DNA of 64,000 nt from positions 3,100,001-3,164,000 of the forward strand of contig NZ_CP071696.1 in assembly GCF_018024495.1 (NCBI RefSeq), written 5' to 3'. This DNA is from Agromyces archimandritae (GTDB lineage: Bacteria; Actinomycetota; Actinomycetes; Actinomycetales; Microbacteriaceae). Of the stretch, positions 1 to 8,255 are shown piece after piece. Below the pieces are notes generated by a model. That model saw nothing but the letters and a program-made list of their open reading frames with translations. It searched no databases and was not told the origin of the DNA. How positions within the stretch are numbered: position 1 is the stretch's first letter; every line of letters starts with the position of its first letter. The position numbers were made by a program, and so were the translations under genes.

Positions 1-21
1 GGCGATCAGGGGCGCGCTCAT
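1..21 (-). CDS. Start of a second ABC transporter ATPase gene (partial)
   Basis: Only the first seven codons are present (Met-Ser-Ala-Pro-Leu-Ile-Ala) before the window ends. The ATG overlaps the TGA of the upstream permease-ATPase fusion by four bases, the coupling used throughout this operon. Peptide-type ABC importers normally encode two ATPases in tandem. The position therefore suggests the second, DppF/OppF-like subunit. That identity is inferred from position only. Confidence 0.45.
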
Positions 22-1988
22 CGCACCACCTCCAGCTTCAGTTCGTCGACGCGCGCGCATCGCACATCGTCGATCATCGGGATCGCCGCGATGCGGCAGT
101 CGTCGGTCGCGGCGGGGCAGCGGCTCGCGAAGTGGCAGCCTTCCGGCCACTGGCCGGCGAGCGGCACGAGACCCGGGATCGTCGGCAGGCGGTCGGCATC
201 CAGGTCGCGGGTCGGGTTCGCGGCGAGCAGCGCCGCCGTGTACGGATGCCGCGGACGGTCGAAGAGGTCTTCCACGCTCGCCGTTTCGACGATCTCGCCG
301 GCGTACATGACGGCGACGCGGTCGCAGGCCTCGGCGGCGACCCCGAGGCTGTGGGTGATGAGCAGGATGCTCAGGCCGAACTCCTCGCGGAGCTCCAGCA
401 GCAGGTCGAGCACCTGCGACTGCGTGGTCACGTCGAGGGCGCTCGTCGCCTCGTCGGCGATGATGAGCTCGGGCTTGGAGGCGATCGCGATGGCGATCGC
501 GACGCGCTGCGCCATGCCGCCCGAGAACTGGTGCGGGTAGTCGCCGAGGCGGCCGGCCGCGTTGGCGACGCCGACGCGTTCGAGGAGGGCCGCTGCCCGC
601 GCCCGCGCCTCCGCGCGGCCGAGCTTGAAGTGCACCCGCAGCGGTTCGGTCAGCTGCGTCCCGATGGTGTGCACGGGGGAGAGGGAGGCCATCGGGTCCT
701 GGAACACCGCGGCCAGGCGCACGCCCCGCACATCCCGCAGCTGCTTCTCGCCGAGCCCGGCGATGTCGCGGCCGTCGAGCAGGATGCTGCCCGAGCTCAC
801 ACCGATGCCCGCGGGCGACAGGTTCAGGATCGCGCGGGCGAGCATCGACTTGCCCGAGCCGGACTCGCCGAGCAGGCCCACGATCTCGCCGCGGCCGATG
901 GCGAGATCGACGTCGCGGACGAGGGGCGTCGTCGCCTCGGCCGTGTGCAGGCTGACGGTCAGCCGGCGCACGTCGAGCAGGGGTGCGGATGCCGGGGGTG
1001 CGGATGCCGCAGTGGCGCCCGGTCCGGCATCCACCGCGGGCACCGTCGCCGCGGCGGCGCGCTTCGGCGCCTTCCGCACCTTCACCCGTGCGCGCTTCTC
1101 TCCCTGCAGGGCGTCGTTCACGCCGTCGCCGATGAGGTTGAACGAGAGCACGGTGAGCACGATGACGATGCCCGGCGGGATCGCGAGGAACGGCTGCACG
1201 GCGAGCTTGGCGGCCGCCGTGCCGAGCAGGCCGCCCCATGACGGCACGGCCGACTCGAGGCCGATGCCGAGGAAGCTCAGCATCGACTCGATGATGATCG
1301 CCGAACCGGTGAGGATCGCGCCCTGGATGACGAGGGGGCCGGCGAGGTTCGGCAGGATCTGCCGGAACAGGATCGCCGCCTCGCCGATGCCGGAGACCTT
1401 CGCGGCGTCGACGTAGAGCTTGCCGCGCTCGGCGAGGGTGATCGCCCGCGACATGCGGGCGAAGTTCATGCAGAAGATGAGGCCGATGGCGAGCATGAGC
1501 GACGGCAGCCCCCGGCCGAGGATCGCGATGACGGCGAAGGCCGTGAGCATGCCCGGCAGGGCGTCGACGATGTCGACGAAGCGGGTGCCGATGCGGTCCC
1601 ACCAGCCGCCCCGATAGCCGAGGAGCAGCCCGATCGGCACGCCGATGAGCATCGCGACGAGCACCGAGCCGACGCCGACGAGCAGGGCGATCCGCGCACC
1701 GTAGAGGATGCGGCTCAGCACGTCGCGGCCGTTCTCGTCGGTGCCGAGCCAGTGCTCGGCGCTCGGGCCCTGCAGCACGGCGTCGGCGGCGAAGGTGTTC
1801 TCGAGCGGGTCGTAGGGGGCCAGCGCCGGGGCGAACACCGCCGAGACGACGACGATGAGGATCCACACGCCCGCGAGCACCGTCGTCGGCTGGCGCAGCA
1901 GCCGGCCGCCCGCGCCGCCGCGTCGTGCACCGCCGCGGCCGCCGACGGCCGCGAACGAACTGGTCTTCGGGGGAGTGGGGCGGCTCAC
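18..1988 (-). CDS. Fused peptide-type ABC transporter permease and ATP-binding protein (DppC-DppD type)
   Basis: This 656-residue protein joins two subunits that are separate in many bacteria. Residues about 30-290 form a DppC-like inner-membrane permease with the EAA loop (DAAKVSGIGEAAILFRQ, about 194-210). After an Ala/Pro/Lys-rich linker (about 300-335) comes an ATPase with Walker A GESGSGKS (about 374-381), signature SGGMAQ (about 489-494), Walker B LIIADE and a C-terminal oligopeptide-type Cys region (CHFASRCPAATDDC). The GTG start at 1988 overlaps the stop of the upstream permease by four bases. It should power import of the substrate delivered by the lipoprotein encoded at 3013-4545. 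Such fusions are common in actinobacteria. The substrate is unknown. Confidence 0.9.
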   Translation of the reverse strand: MSRPTPPKTSSFAAVGGRGGARRGGAGGRLLRQPTTVLAGVWILIVVVSAVFAPALAPYDPLENTFAADAVLQGPSAEHWLGTDENGRDVLSRILYGARIALLVGVGSVLVAMLIGVPIGLLLGYRGGWWDRIGTRFVDIVDALPGMLTAFAVIAILGRGLPSLMLAIGLIFCMNFARMSRAITLAERGKLYVDAAKVSGIGEAAILFRQILPNLAGPLVIQGAILTGSAIIIESMLSFLGIGLESAVPSWGGLLGTAAAKLAVQPFLAIPPGIVIVLTVLSFNLIGDGVNDALQGEKRARVKVRKAPKRAAAATVPAVDAGPGATAASAPPASAPLLDVRRLTVSLHTAEATTPLVRDVDLAIGRGEIVGLLGESGSGKSMLARAILNLSPAGIGVSSGSILLDGRDIAGLGEKQLRDVRGVRLAAVFQDPMASLSPVHTIGTQLTEPLRVHFKLGRAEARARAAALLERVGVANAAGRLGDYPHQFSGGMAQRVAIAIAIASKPELIIADEATSALDVTTQSQVLDLLLELREEFGLSILLITHSLGVAAEACDRVAVMYAGEIVETASVEDLFDRPRHPYTAALLAANPTRDLDADRLPTIPGLVPLAGQWPEGCHFASRCPAATDDCRIAAIPMIDDVRCARVDELKLEVVR

Positions 1989-2932
1989 TGCGGCCTCGCC
2001 TTCGGGTTGATGATGCCGTAGCCGATGTCGACGACGAGGTTCACGGCGATGATGATGATGCAGACGACCAGCACCGTGCCCTGCACGAGCGGGAAGTCCT
2101 TGCCGATGACGCCGTTCAGGAGCATGGTGCCGACCCCGGGGAAGGCGAAGACGCGCTCCATGACGAGGCTCGTGCCGAAGAGGATCGAGACGGCAAGGGC
2201 CGCCGAGGCGAGCACGGGCACCATCGCGTTCTTCAGCGCGTAGACCCAGATGATCTTCCAGCGCGGCACGCCGGCGGCCGTGAGGGTGTCGGCGTAGCGG
2301 GATTCGAGGGCGGCGGCGACGGCGGTGCGCGTCTGCCGGGCGATGAGGGCCGAGGCGCCGGCGCCGAGCGCGAGCGAGGGCAGCACGAGGCCGCCGAGCC
2401 AGGCGATCGGGTCGTCGGCCGGCGGCACCCAGGCGACGACGGGGGCGACGCCGAGCTGGATGACGAAGACGAGCACCAGGATGAGGCCGAGCCAGAACTC
2501 CGGCACCGACTGCATGAGCGAGGTGAACGCGGTCACGCCGCGGTCGACGGGGCGGCGTGCGTGGGTGCCGGCGAGGACGCCGAGCCCGACGCCGAGCAGG
2601 ATCGCGACGACGAGGCCGCCGCCGACGAGGGAGAGGGTCGCCGGCAGGCGCTGACCGATGAGTTCGGCGACGGGCCGGCCGCTCTGCAGGGACTGCCCGA
2701 GGTCGCCCTGCACGGCCGCCCCGATCCATTCGGCGAGGCGCACGGGCACCGGCCGGTCGAGGCCGAGTTCGGCCTCGACCCGCGCGATGTCCTCGGGGGT
2801 GGCGCCCGCGTCGCCGAGCACCATCGCGGCGGCGCTGCCCGGGATGAGGTAGACGAGCAGGAACACCAGCACCGAGACGATGAGGAGCTGTGGCACCACG
2901 AGCGCGAGGCGGGTGCCGATGAGTTTCAGCAC
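1985..2932 (-). CDS. ABC transporter permease, DppB/OppB type
   Basis: A 315-residue integral membrane protein with the N-terminal helix typical of DppB-type permeases (LVVPQLLIVSVLVFLLVYLI) and the IPG and LGLDRP motifs that follow it. The periplasmic loop is followed by the BPD_transp_1 core, with an EAA loop near AAGVPRWKIIWVYALKNAM. It pairs with the permease half of the downstream fusion protein to form the membrane channel. The GTG at 2932 was chosen because GGGAGG lies four bases upstream and the protein then starts MLKLIGTRLA, usual for the family. The stop overlaps the next start as GTGA. Confidence 0.9.
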   Translation of the reverse strand: MLKLIGTRLALVVPQLLIVSVLVFLLVYLIPGSAAAMVLGDAGATPEDIARVEAELGLDRPVPVRLAEWIGAAVQGDLGQSLQSGRPVAELIGQRLPATLSLVGGGLVVAILLGVGLGVLAGTHARRPVDRGVTAFTSLMQSVPEFWLGLILVLVFVIQLGVAPVVAWVPPADDPIAWLGGLVLPSLALGAGASALIARQTRTAVAAALESRYADTLTAAGVPRWKIIWVYALKNAMVPVLASAALAVSILFGTSLVMERVFAFPGVGTMLLNGVIGKDFPLVQGTVLVVCIIIIAVNLVVDIGYGIINPKARPQ

Positions 2933-3012
2933 GGTGCCTCCCGCTGACTCGTCGCTCGTGGTGCCATGGGTGGTGCTCCTTCGTCGTCGAACGGATGCCG
3001 GTGCGGGCCGGA

Positions 3013-4545
3013 TCAGGCGGCCGGGCGGGCCGCGCGGTAGTCGATCAGGACCTGCTCCCAGGCCTGGATGGCCGGCTGCACGTCCGTCACGGTGTCGGTG
3101 TTGTACGCGATGATCTCGTTGCTGGCGAAGTGGCTGCAGGAGAGCGCCTCGTCGGAGATCTGCTTCATCACGGCCTGCCAGGCTTCGTCGGCCTCGGGGG
3201 TGCCGCCGCGGGTCTGCTGGGCGGCGCCGGCGAGCGCCTTCAGCTCGTCGCTGGCGTACTTGGAGGGGTTGGCGAGCGCCGTTTCGGAGAACCAGGCGCC
3301 GTACCAGTCGGCGGGGGTGATCTGCGGGTTGTTGCCCATGCCGAGGGCGTACTGGCCGCTGTTCCAGGTGGAGAGGAACTGCGGCATGGTGAGCTCCTGC
3401 ACCGTGATGTTCACCCCGGGCAGTTCGTTCATCTGCTCGGCGCGGATCGTGATCTCCTGCTTGTTGAACGGCGCGGCGCCGATCTCGGCGCTGATCTCGG
3501 GGTTGCCGGCTTCGGCGAGCAGCTTCTCCGCCTGTGCGAGGTCGGCCGAGAAGCCCGTGATGTCGGGGTTGTACCCGAATTCGCCTTCGAGGAAGTGCTG
3601 GTTCTCGGGGTTGCCGCCGCCGAGCTCGGCGACGACGGAGGCGTCCATCGCGTAGCAGAGCGCCTGGCGCACCTTCTGGTCGGCGAAGACCCCGCCCTGC
3701 CCGCGGTCGAAGAAGGTGATGTTGTTGCGGATCGCCGGGTAGTCGAAGGTTTCGGCGTTGGGTGCGGCGTCGAGGCGCGGCAGTTCGTCGGTCTCGGTGT
3801 CGGTCACGTCGATGTCGCCGGCGAGCAGGGCCGCGGTGGCCGCGGTGTCGTCGGCGATCGCGTAGAGCTCGATGTTCGGGAAGCCGGGCGCTTCGCCCCA
3901 GTAGTCCTCGTATGCGCCGAAGAACATGCGGGTGCCTTCGACGGACTCCGACTCGTCGTAGGCCCACGGGCTCGTGCCGACCGGGTGCGTCTCGATGGTT
4001 CCGTCGGCGATGGCGGCGGGGCTGGCCATCGGGAGGTTCCGCTGGCTGAGCAGGTCGAGGAAGGTGCCGTAGGGACGGGTGAACTCGAAGGTGACGGTCG
4101 TGGGATCGACGACGGTCACGCCGGAGACGCCGGCCTTCAGCGGCCCGCCGAACTGGCCGCCGACGACGTCGCGGACGTATTCGAGGTTCGCCTTCACGGC
4201 TTCGGCGTCGAACGGGGTGCCGTCGTGGAAGGTGACGTCGTCGCGCAGGGTGAGCGTGAGCGATGTCGCGCCCTCGCCGAACTCCCATTCGGTGGCGAGG
4301 TTCGGCAGGATCGTGCCGTCGAACTCGCGCAGCACGAGCGTCTCGTAGGGCACGCGCATGTAGCCGGGTTCCATCGACTGGGCGCCGGGCGCCCAGCTCT
4401 CGGGGAAGGTTCCCCAGTTCACGCGCAGGGTCTCCGCGGATTCGGCCGCCTTCGAGGTGTCGGAGCCTGAGGTGCAGCCGGTGAGCAGCAGGGCGGCGGC
4501 GCTCAGCGGTACGAGCGCTCGCAAGAGCAGTGATTTGGTGGACAT
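3013..4545 (-). CDS. ABC transporter substrate-binding lipoprotein, SBP_bac_5 family
   Basis: A 510-residue solute-binding protein. The N terminus is a lipoprotein signal peptide with lipobox LLTGC (Cys about residue 24), so the mature protein should be tethered to the outer face of the membrane. The body has the features of extracellular solute-binding family 5 (DppA/OppA-like), for example LTLRDDVTFHDGTPFDAEAVK. AAGGAGG sits five bases before the ATG. It lies downstream of four catabolic genes and upstream of the permeases. The ligand is therefore more likely linked to the catabolic substrate than to ordinary peptides, but that is inference. A 101-base gap separates it from the preceding gene, so an internal promoter is possible. 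Confidence 0.9.
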   Translation of the reverse strand: MSTKSLLLRALVPLSAAALLLTGCTSGSDTSKAAESAETLRVNWGTFPESWAPGAQSMEPGYMRVPYETLVLREFDGTILPNLATEWEFGEGATSLTLTLRDDVTFHDGTPFDAEAVKANLEYVRDVVGGQFGGPLKAGVSGVTVVDPTTVTFEFTRPYGTFLDLLSQRNLPMASPAAIADGTIETHPVGTSPWAYDESESVEGTRMFFGAYEDYWGEAPGFPNIELYAIADDTAATAALLAGDIDVTDTETDELPRLDAAPNAETFDYPAIRNNITFFDRGQGGVFADQKVRQALCYAMDASVVAELGGGNPENQHFLEGEFGYNPDITGFSADLAQAEKLLAEAGNPEISAEIGAAPFNKQEITIRAEQMNELPGVNITVQELTMPQFLSTWNSGQYALGMGNNPQITPADWYGAWFSETALANPSKYASDELKALAGAAQQTRGGTPEADEAWQAVMKQISDEALSCSHFASNEIIAYNTDTVTDVQPAIQAWEQVLIDYRAARPAA

Positions 4546-4646
4546 CGACGCCTCCTTGCGTCTGTGCTTCGCCGTTCGGCGACGCACGATGATCGAGTGT
4601 ACGTACTCGGAACAACCCCTCGGTGCGGGGCGGTGGAACGGCCGGG

Positions 4647-5519
4647 TCAGGGCGCCTCCTCTTCGACGACCCGGTTCTCGATGACGCCGAGACCGTCGAT
4701 CTCGGCGCGCACGACATCCCCTGCCCGCAGGAACCGGCCGGTGGGCGCACCGATCCCGGCGGGCGTGCCGGTGGCGAGGATGTCGCCCGGCATGAGCGTC
4801 ATCACCGTGCTGAGTTCGGCGATCTGCTCGAAGATGTCGTAGATCATGTCGTCGGTGCGCCAGTCCTGCCGCACCTCTCCGTTGACGCTCAGCCGCATGC
4901 CCAGCGCGTGCGGGTCGGCGATCTCGTCGTCGCTCGTGAGCCACGGGCCGATGGGGCCGTGGGTGTCGAAGGACTTGCCGAGCGTGAAGGTGGGGGAGCG
5001 CTTCTGCAGCCAGTCGCGCACCGAGACGTCGTCGGCGACGAGGTAGCCGGCGATGACCGACCTCGCGTCGTCGCGGCCGACGTGTCGGCAGCGCCGGCCG
5101 ATGACGACGCCGAGTTCGATCTCGTAGTCGAGTTGCTCGGAGACGGCGGGCCGCACGATCGGGTCGTACGGGCCGGTGATGGCCGAGACCTGCTTGTTGA
5201 ACCACAGTTGGTTCGTGGGGGTCGGGATGCCGGCGGCGCGCGCCTCTTCGGCGTGCTCCTTGTAGTTCATCCCGATCGCGAGGTATTTCTGCGGGTCGTC
5301 GATCGGGGCGAGCAGGGTGGCATCGGCGAGCGGATGCGTCCTGCCGGCGGCGGCGAGGATCGCGGGCTTCAGTTCGGCCAGGCGCGGCAGGATCTCGCGG
5401 AGCGAGGTGCCGATGCCCGCGGTGCCGGTGAGCTCCGTGATCCGGTCGCCGGCGTCGCCGAGGTCGACGCGGCCGACGAGGGCGGGGCCGTCGCCGATGC
5501 GGTAGCGGGCGAGTTTCAC
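4647..5519 (-). CDS. Fumarylacetoacetate hydrolase (FAH) family protein
   Basis: A 290-residue FAH-superfamily enzyme. Family members hydrolyse C-C bonds in, decarboxylate or isomerise 2-oxo acids produced by aromatic ring cleavage. Visible hallmarks are GMNYKEHAEE, the metal-binding segment LDYEIELGVVIG with its two Glu residues, GYLVADDVSVRDW, and the C-terminal MPGDILATGTPAGIG. The GTG at 5519 overlaps the previous gene's stop by four bases, and the protein then begins MKLARYRIGDG, usual for the family. The context (monooxygenase, NTF2-like protein, dienelactone hydrolase) points to a late step in aromatic degradation. The exact reaction cannot be read from sequence. Confidence 0.88.
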   Translation of the reverse strand: MKLARYRIGDGPALVGRVDLGDAGDRITELTGTAGIGTSLREILPRLAELKPAILAAAGRTHPLADATLLAPIDDPQKYLAIGMNYKEHAEEARAAGIPTPTNQLWFNKQVSAITGPYDPIVRPAVSEQLDYEIELGVVIGRRCRHVGRDDARSVIAGYLVADDVSVRDWLQKRSPTFTLGKSFDTHGPIGPWLTSDDEIADPHALGMRLSVNGEVRQDWRTDDMIYDIFEQIAELSTVMTLMPGDILATGTPAGIGAPTGRFLRAGDVVRAEIDGLGVIENRVVEEEAP

Positions 5520-5968
5520 GAGTCCGCCCCGCCCTGCGCGGCCTGCTGCGAGGGCAGTGCGCCCCAGACCTGTTCGCCGTCGGGTGTCATCTGGAAGTGC
5601 ACGAAGCGCCACCGCCCGTCTTCGCCGTGCCGGAGCACCTGGGTGACGACGCCCGTGAGCGTGCGTTCGGTGCCGTCGGGGTTCCGCAGCCGGTTGCGGA
5701 TGGCTCCGGTCGCGATGGCGACGTCGCCGATCACTCGGATGTCGAGTTCGCCGCGCTCGGTGTCGAGGTAGGCCTGCCGGGTGGCGACGTGTTCGAGCAG
5801 CATGGCCTTGTCGTGCCGGACGCCCGGGGCGTGGATGTGCACGAGCGCGTCGTCGAAGAGCGCGTCGAGCGCGTCGAGGTCTGCGGCGAGCAGGGCGCGG
5901 CGGCGTTCGGCCTCGACGGCGAGCACGGCATCCCGCGTCGCCCGATCGGCGCGTGCGACCTCGCTCAT
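5516..5968 (-). CDS. NTF2-like / SnoaL-like superfamily protein (DUF4440 type)
   Basis: A 150-residue cone-fold protein resembling DUF4440/SnoaL-like proteins: an N-terminal helix (VLAVEAERRRALLAADLDAL), then LFDDALVHIHAPGVRHDK and a C-terminal beta sheet with GRWRFVHFQMTPDG. Such proteins act as small isomerases, dehydratases, ring-hydroxylating dioxygenase beta-like partners, or have no known activity. It overlaps both neighbours by four bases (ATGA and GTGA), so it is translated together with the monooxygenase and the FAH protein and probably acts on the same pathway intermediate. No catalytic residue can be assigned. Confidence 0.78.
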   Translation of the reverse strand: MSEVARADRATRDAVLAVEAERRRALLAADLDALDALFDDALVHIHAPGVRHDKAMLLEHVATRQAYLDTERGELDIRVIGDVAIATGAIRNRLRNPDGTERTLTGVVTQVLRHGEDGRWRFVHFQMTPDGEQVWGALPSQQAAQGGADS

Positions 5969-7236
5969 CGCTCGACCAGCTCCCAGCTGCGGAAGCCGCT
6001 CGCCTCGCCGGCTTCGTGGCCGGGCCGGGGCTGGCCGACGAGGGCGTGGTAGGTGCTGAAGATCGCGTCGGCCTCGGCCAGCGGCAGCACGGCCTCGATG
6101 TCGTCGAAGGGCTTGCCGTCGGTGCGTTCGGCGACCATGCGGCGGATGACCTCGTAGCCCTCGCCCCGGTTGGCCATGACGATGCGGTTCACGGCCTCGA
6201 GGCGTTCGGCTTCGAAGGCGGCGAGCGCCTCGCGGGGGTCGCCGCCTTCGGCGAGCTTCTCGGCGATGACGCGCGAGTCGACGATGGCCTGGCAGGCTCC
6301 GTTGCCGCCGCGGGGGTACATGGCGTGGGCGGCGTCGCCGAGGAGCACGACGCGGCCGTCGACCCAGCTGTCGAGGGGGTCGTGGTCGATGAGCGGGAAG
6401 AGGTAGACCTCGCGGGCGTTCCGGAGCATCTCCTGCACGTCGAGGAAGTCGATCTCGCAGTCGTCGTAGTACGGCAGGATCTCCTCGACCGTGCCGAGCT
6501 GGTTCCAGTCTTCGACGGATTCGTCGCGGGTGGCCTCGACGACCCAGTTCACGAGGGTGAGGCCGCTGCCTTCGAAGTCGTCGGCGATGGGATAGACGAT
6601 GCAGCTGGAGACCCGCGGGTCGCCGATGTGCAGGATGGTGCCGCCGGTCTTGAACGGTTCCATGAGGGTGGTGCCGCGCCACATGGTGATGCCGGAGTAC
6701 TTCGGGTCTGCGCTCTCGGGGTGCATCTGGCGGCGGATGGTGGAGTTGATGCCGTCGGCGGCGATGACGAGGTCGTGCACGGCTTCGCTCGTGGCCCCGT
6801 CGGCGGTGCGGATGCCGAGGGTCACCCGGTCGGCGTCCTGGGTGTAGCCGGTGACGCGTGCGCCCTGGACGACGGCGTCGGCGCCGAGGCGTTCGACGAC
6901 CGTGTCGTAGAGGAACATCTGCAGGGTGCCGCGGTGCACGAAGCGCTGTTCGTGCAGGTAGCCCATGTGGGTGCCGCAGCGTTCGGCGTAGATCTCCTGG
7001 CCGTGGTTGTTGAAGAAGATCGATTCCTGCGCGTCGACCGAGATCGCCCGGAATGCGTCGAGGAGGCCGAGTTCGTCGAGTTCGCGCGTGCCGTACACCT
7101 TGACGTCGATGCCGACGCCGAGGGGTTTCAGTTCGGCGACGGTCTCGTAGATGCGGGGCCGGAAGCCGCGCTGGTGCAGGCGCAGGGCGGTCGCGAGCCC
7201 CGCCGGGCCGGCTCCGATGATGGCGATGTCGAGCAT
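5965..7236 (-). CDS. FAD-dependent aromatic-ring monooxygenase
   Basis: A 423-residue class A flavoprotein monooxygenase (salicylate / hydroxybenzoate hydroxylase type) expected to hydroxylate a phenolic ring with NAD(P)H and O2. It has the FAD-binding GAGPAG (about 8-13), the DG motif in VIAADGINSTIRRQ (about 161-162) and the GD motif in VVLLGDAAHAMYPRGGNGA (about 300-301). Length is normal. The substrate is not evident. An extradiol dioxygenase, FAH hydrolase and dienelactone hydrolase nearby suggest it prepares a ring for cleavage. The ATG at 7236 is 67 bases after the dienelactone hydrolase stop. The 3' end overlaps the NTF2-like gene as ATGA. Confidence 0.9.
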   Translation of the reverse strand: MLDIAIIGAGPAGLATALRLHQRGFRPRIYETVAELKPLGVGIDVKVYGTRELDELGLLDAFRAISVDAQESIFFNNHGQEIYAERCGTHMGYLHEQRFVHRGTLQMFLYDTVVERLGADAVVQGARVTGYTQDADRVTLGIRTADGATSEAVHDLVIAADGINSTIRRQMHPESADPKYSGITMWRGTTLMEPFKTGGTILHIGDPRVSSCIVYPIADDFEGSGLTLVNWVVEATRDESVEDWNQLGTVEEILPYYDDCEIDFLDVQEMLRNAREVYLFPLIDHDPLDSWVDGRVVLLGDAAHAMYPRGGNGACQAIVDSRVIAEKLAEGGDPREALAAFEAERLEAVNRIVMANRGEGYEVIRRMVAERTDGKPFDDIEAVLPLAEADAIFSTYHALVGQPRPGHEAGEASGFRSWELVER

Positions 7237-7303
7237 GGATTCCTCGGTCTTTCTGTGTGTGCCGGGCCGGTCGGGCGGCCGGGCGTCTGCGGCGGCCGCG
7301 CGC

Positions 7304-8053
7304 TCACGCGGCGGCGACGTGCGGAAGGGGCAGGGTCTCGGAGAGGAGGGCGATCGCGGCGTCCCAGGCGCGGCGGGCGTTCCTCGGGTGGTAGGCGATG
7401 ACCTCGGGGTTCGGGGAGTGCGCGGCCTTCGGGCTCGTGAAGGCGTGGACGGTGCCGCTGTAGAGCTCTTCCCGCCAGTCGATGCCGGCGCCGCTCATCG
7501 CCGCGTGCAGGCGTTCGCGCATCTCGGCGGTGGCCATGGGGTCGTCGGCGCCGACGCAGACGAGGACCTCGGTGTCGGCCCGGGCGGCCGCCCAGCCGTC
7601 TGCGACGAGGTCGAGGCCGGGGTGGATCGCGGCGGCCGCGCGCAGGCGTCCGCCGGTGCGCAGGTACTCGAGCAGGGAGGAGCCGCCGAAGCAGTAGCCG
7701 AGGCCGGCGAGGGCGTCGACGTCGATCTCGGGCTGTGCGGCGGCGGCGTCGCGGGATGCGGCGATGCGCCCGATCCATCGTTCGCGGTCGGCGACCATGC
7801 CGCCGATGAGGGGGCCGATCCCGGCTTCGTCGGCCGGGGTGCGGCGTTCGCCCCAGACGTCGGCGGCGAAGACGGCGTAGCCGGCGCCGGCGAGGCGTCG
7901 GGCGATGGCGATCATGTCCTCGCCGAGTCCGAAGGCGTCGTGCACGAGCAGGATGCCGGGCCGGCTCCGGGCGCCGGCGGGGGCGACGAGCAGGCCGAAC
8001 AGGGCCTCGCCGTCGTGCTCGACGGTGATGTCGCGGGTGGTGATCTCGGTCAT
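7304..8053 (-). CDS. Dienelactone hydrolase family protein
   Basis: A 249-residue alpha/beta hydrolase of the dienelactone hydrolase family, first gene of the minus-strand operon. The catalytic triad is in family-typical places: nucleophile Cys121 in GYCFGGSS, Asp near 170 in CVGADDPMA, and His203 in SGTVHAFTSP. This is close to the Cys123-Asp171-His202 spacing known for pseudomonad ClcD. It should hydrolyse a lactone formed during aromatic degradation. Start at 8053 is supported by GAGGAGG nine bases upstream. Immediately upstream is a good promoter (TTGAAA-N17-TACGAT) carrying a palindromic operator, listed separately. Confidence 0.88.
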   Translation of the reverse strand: MTEITTRDITVEHDGEALFGLLVAPAGARSRPGILLVHDAFGLGEDMIAIARRLAGAGYAVFAADVWGERRTPADEAGIGPLIGGMVADRERWIGRIAASRDAAAAQPEIDVDALAGLGYCFGGSSLLEYLRTGGRLRAAAAIHPGLDLVADGWAAARADTEVLVCVGADDPMATAEMRERLHAAMSGAGIDWREELYSGTVHAFTSPKAAHSPNPEVIAYHPRNARRAWDAAIALLSETLPLPHVAAA

Positions 8054-8084
8054 GTCGGCATTCCTCCTCGAATGTCTGTCGGCG

Positions 8085-8113
8085 ATCGTACGAGAGATCA
8101 CACACGATTTCAA
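8085..8113 (-). promoter_or_regulatory. Promoter of the catabolic/transport operon with an embedded operator
   Basis: On the minus strand the -35 TTGAAA (8113-8108) and -10 TACGAT (8090-8085) are separated by exactly 17 bases. The spacer carries ATCGTGTGTGAT (8108-8097), an imperfect ATCG-N4-CGAT palindrome. The same site recurs at 8154-8165, with a weaker copy at 11819-11830. A repressor bound here would block RNA polymerase. The GntR/FCD protein encoded at 11079-11747 is the natural candidate. Confidence 0.65.
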
Positions 8114-8153
8114 GCGCGATGAATCATGCGTCCGGCTTGCATTCGCATAGGAA

Positions 8154-8168
8154 ATCGCACACGATAAT
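8154..8168 (+). promoter_or_regulatory. Operator overlapping a -10 box of the amidohydrolase promoter
   Basis: ATCGCACACGAT (8154-8165) is a perfect ATCG-N4-CGAT palindrome and overlaps a -10-like GATAAT (8163-8168) facing the amidohydrolase gene. It matches the minus-strand operator at 8097-8108 in 11 of 12 bases. A -35 is not clear (TTGCAT at 8137 is 20 bases away). Two copies 57 bases apart in one divergent region suggest joint control of both operons. Confidence 0.55.
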
Positions 8169-8255
8169 GGTGCACCCCGGCATCCGCACCCGGGAACCCG
8201 AATCACGCCACGCGCGATCCGGCGCAACGAAGCGACCAGGAGAAGGACCGTCAAG

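Noticed and set aside
4567..4578. Short CGCCG/CGGCG symmetry between the FAH and substrate-binding protein genes
   Set aside because: The loop would be only two bases and the arms five, which is common by chance at this GC content.
1988..4750. Long N-terminal extension of the DppB-type permease frame
   Set aside because: The sequence before residue MLKLIGTRLA is an Arg-rich out-of-frame reading of the substrate-binding protein gene. The GTG at 2932 with GGGAGG is the realistic start.
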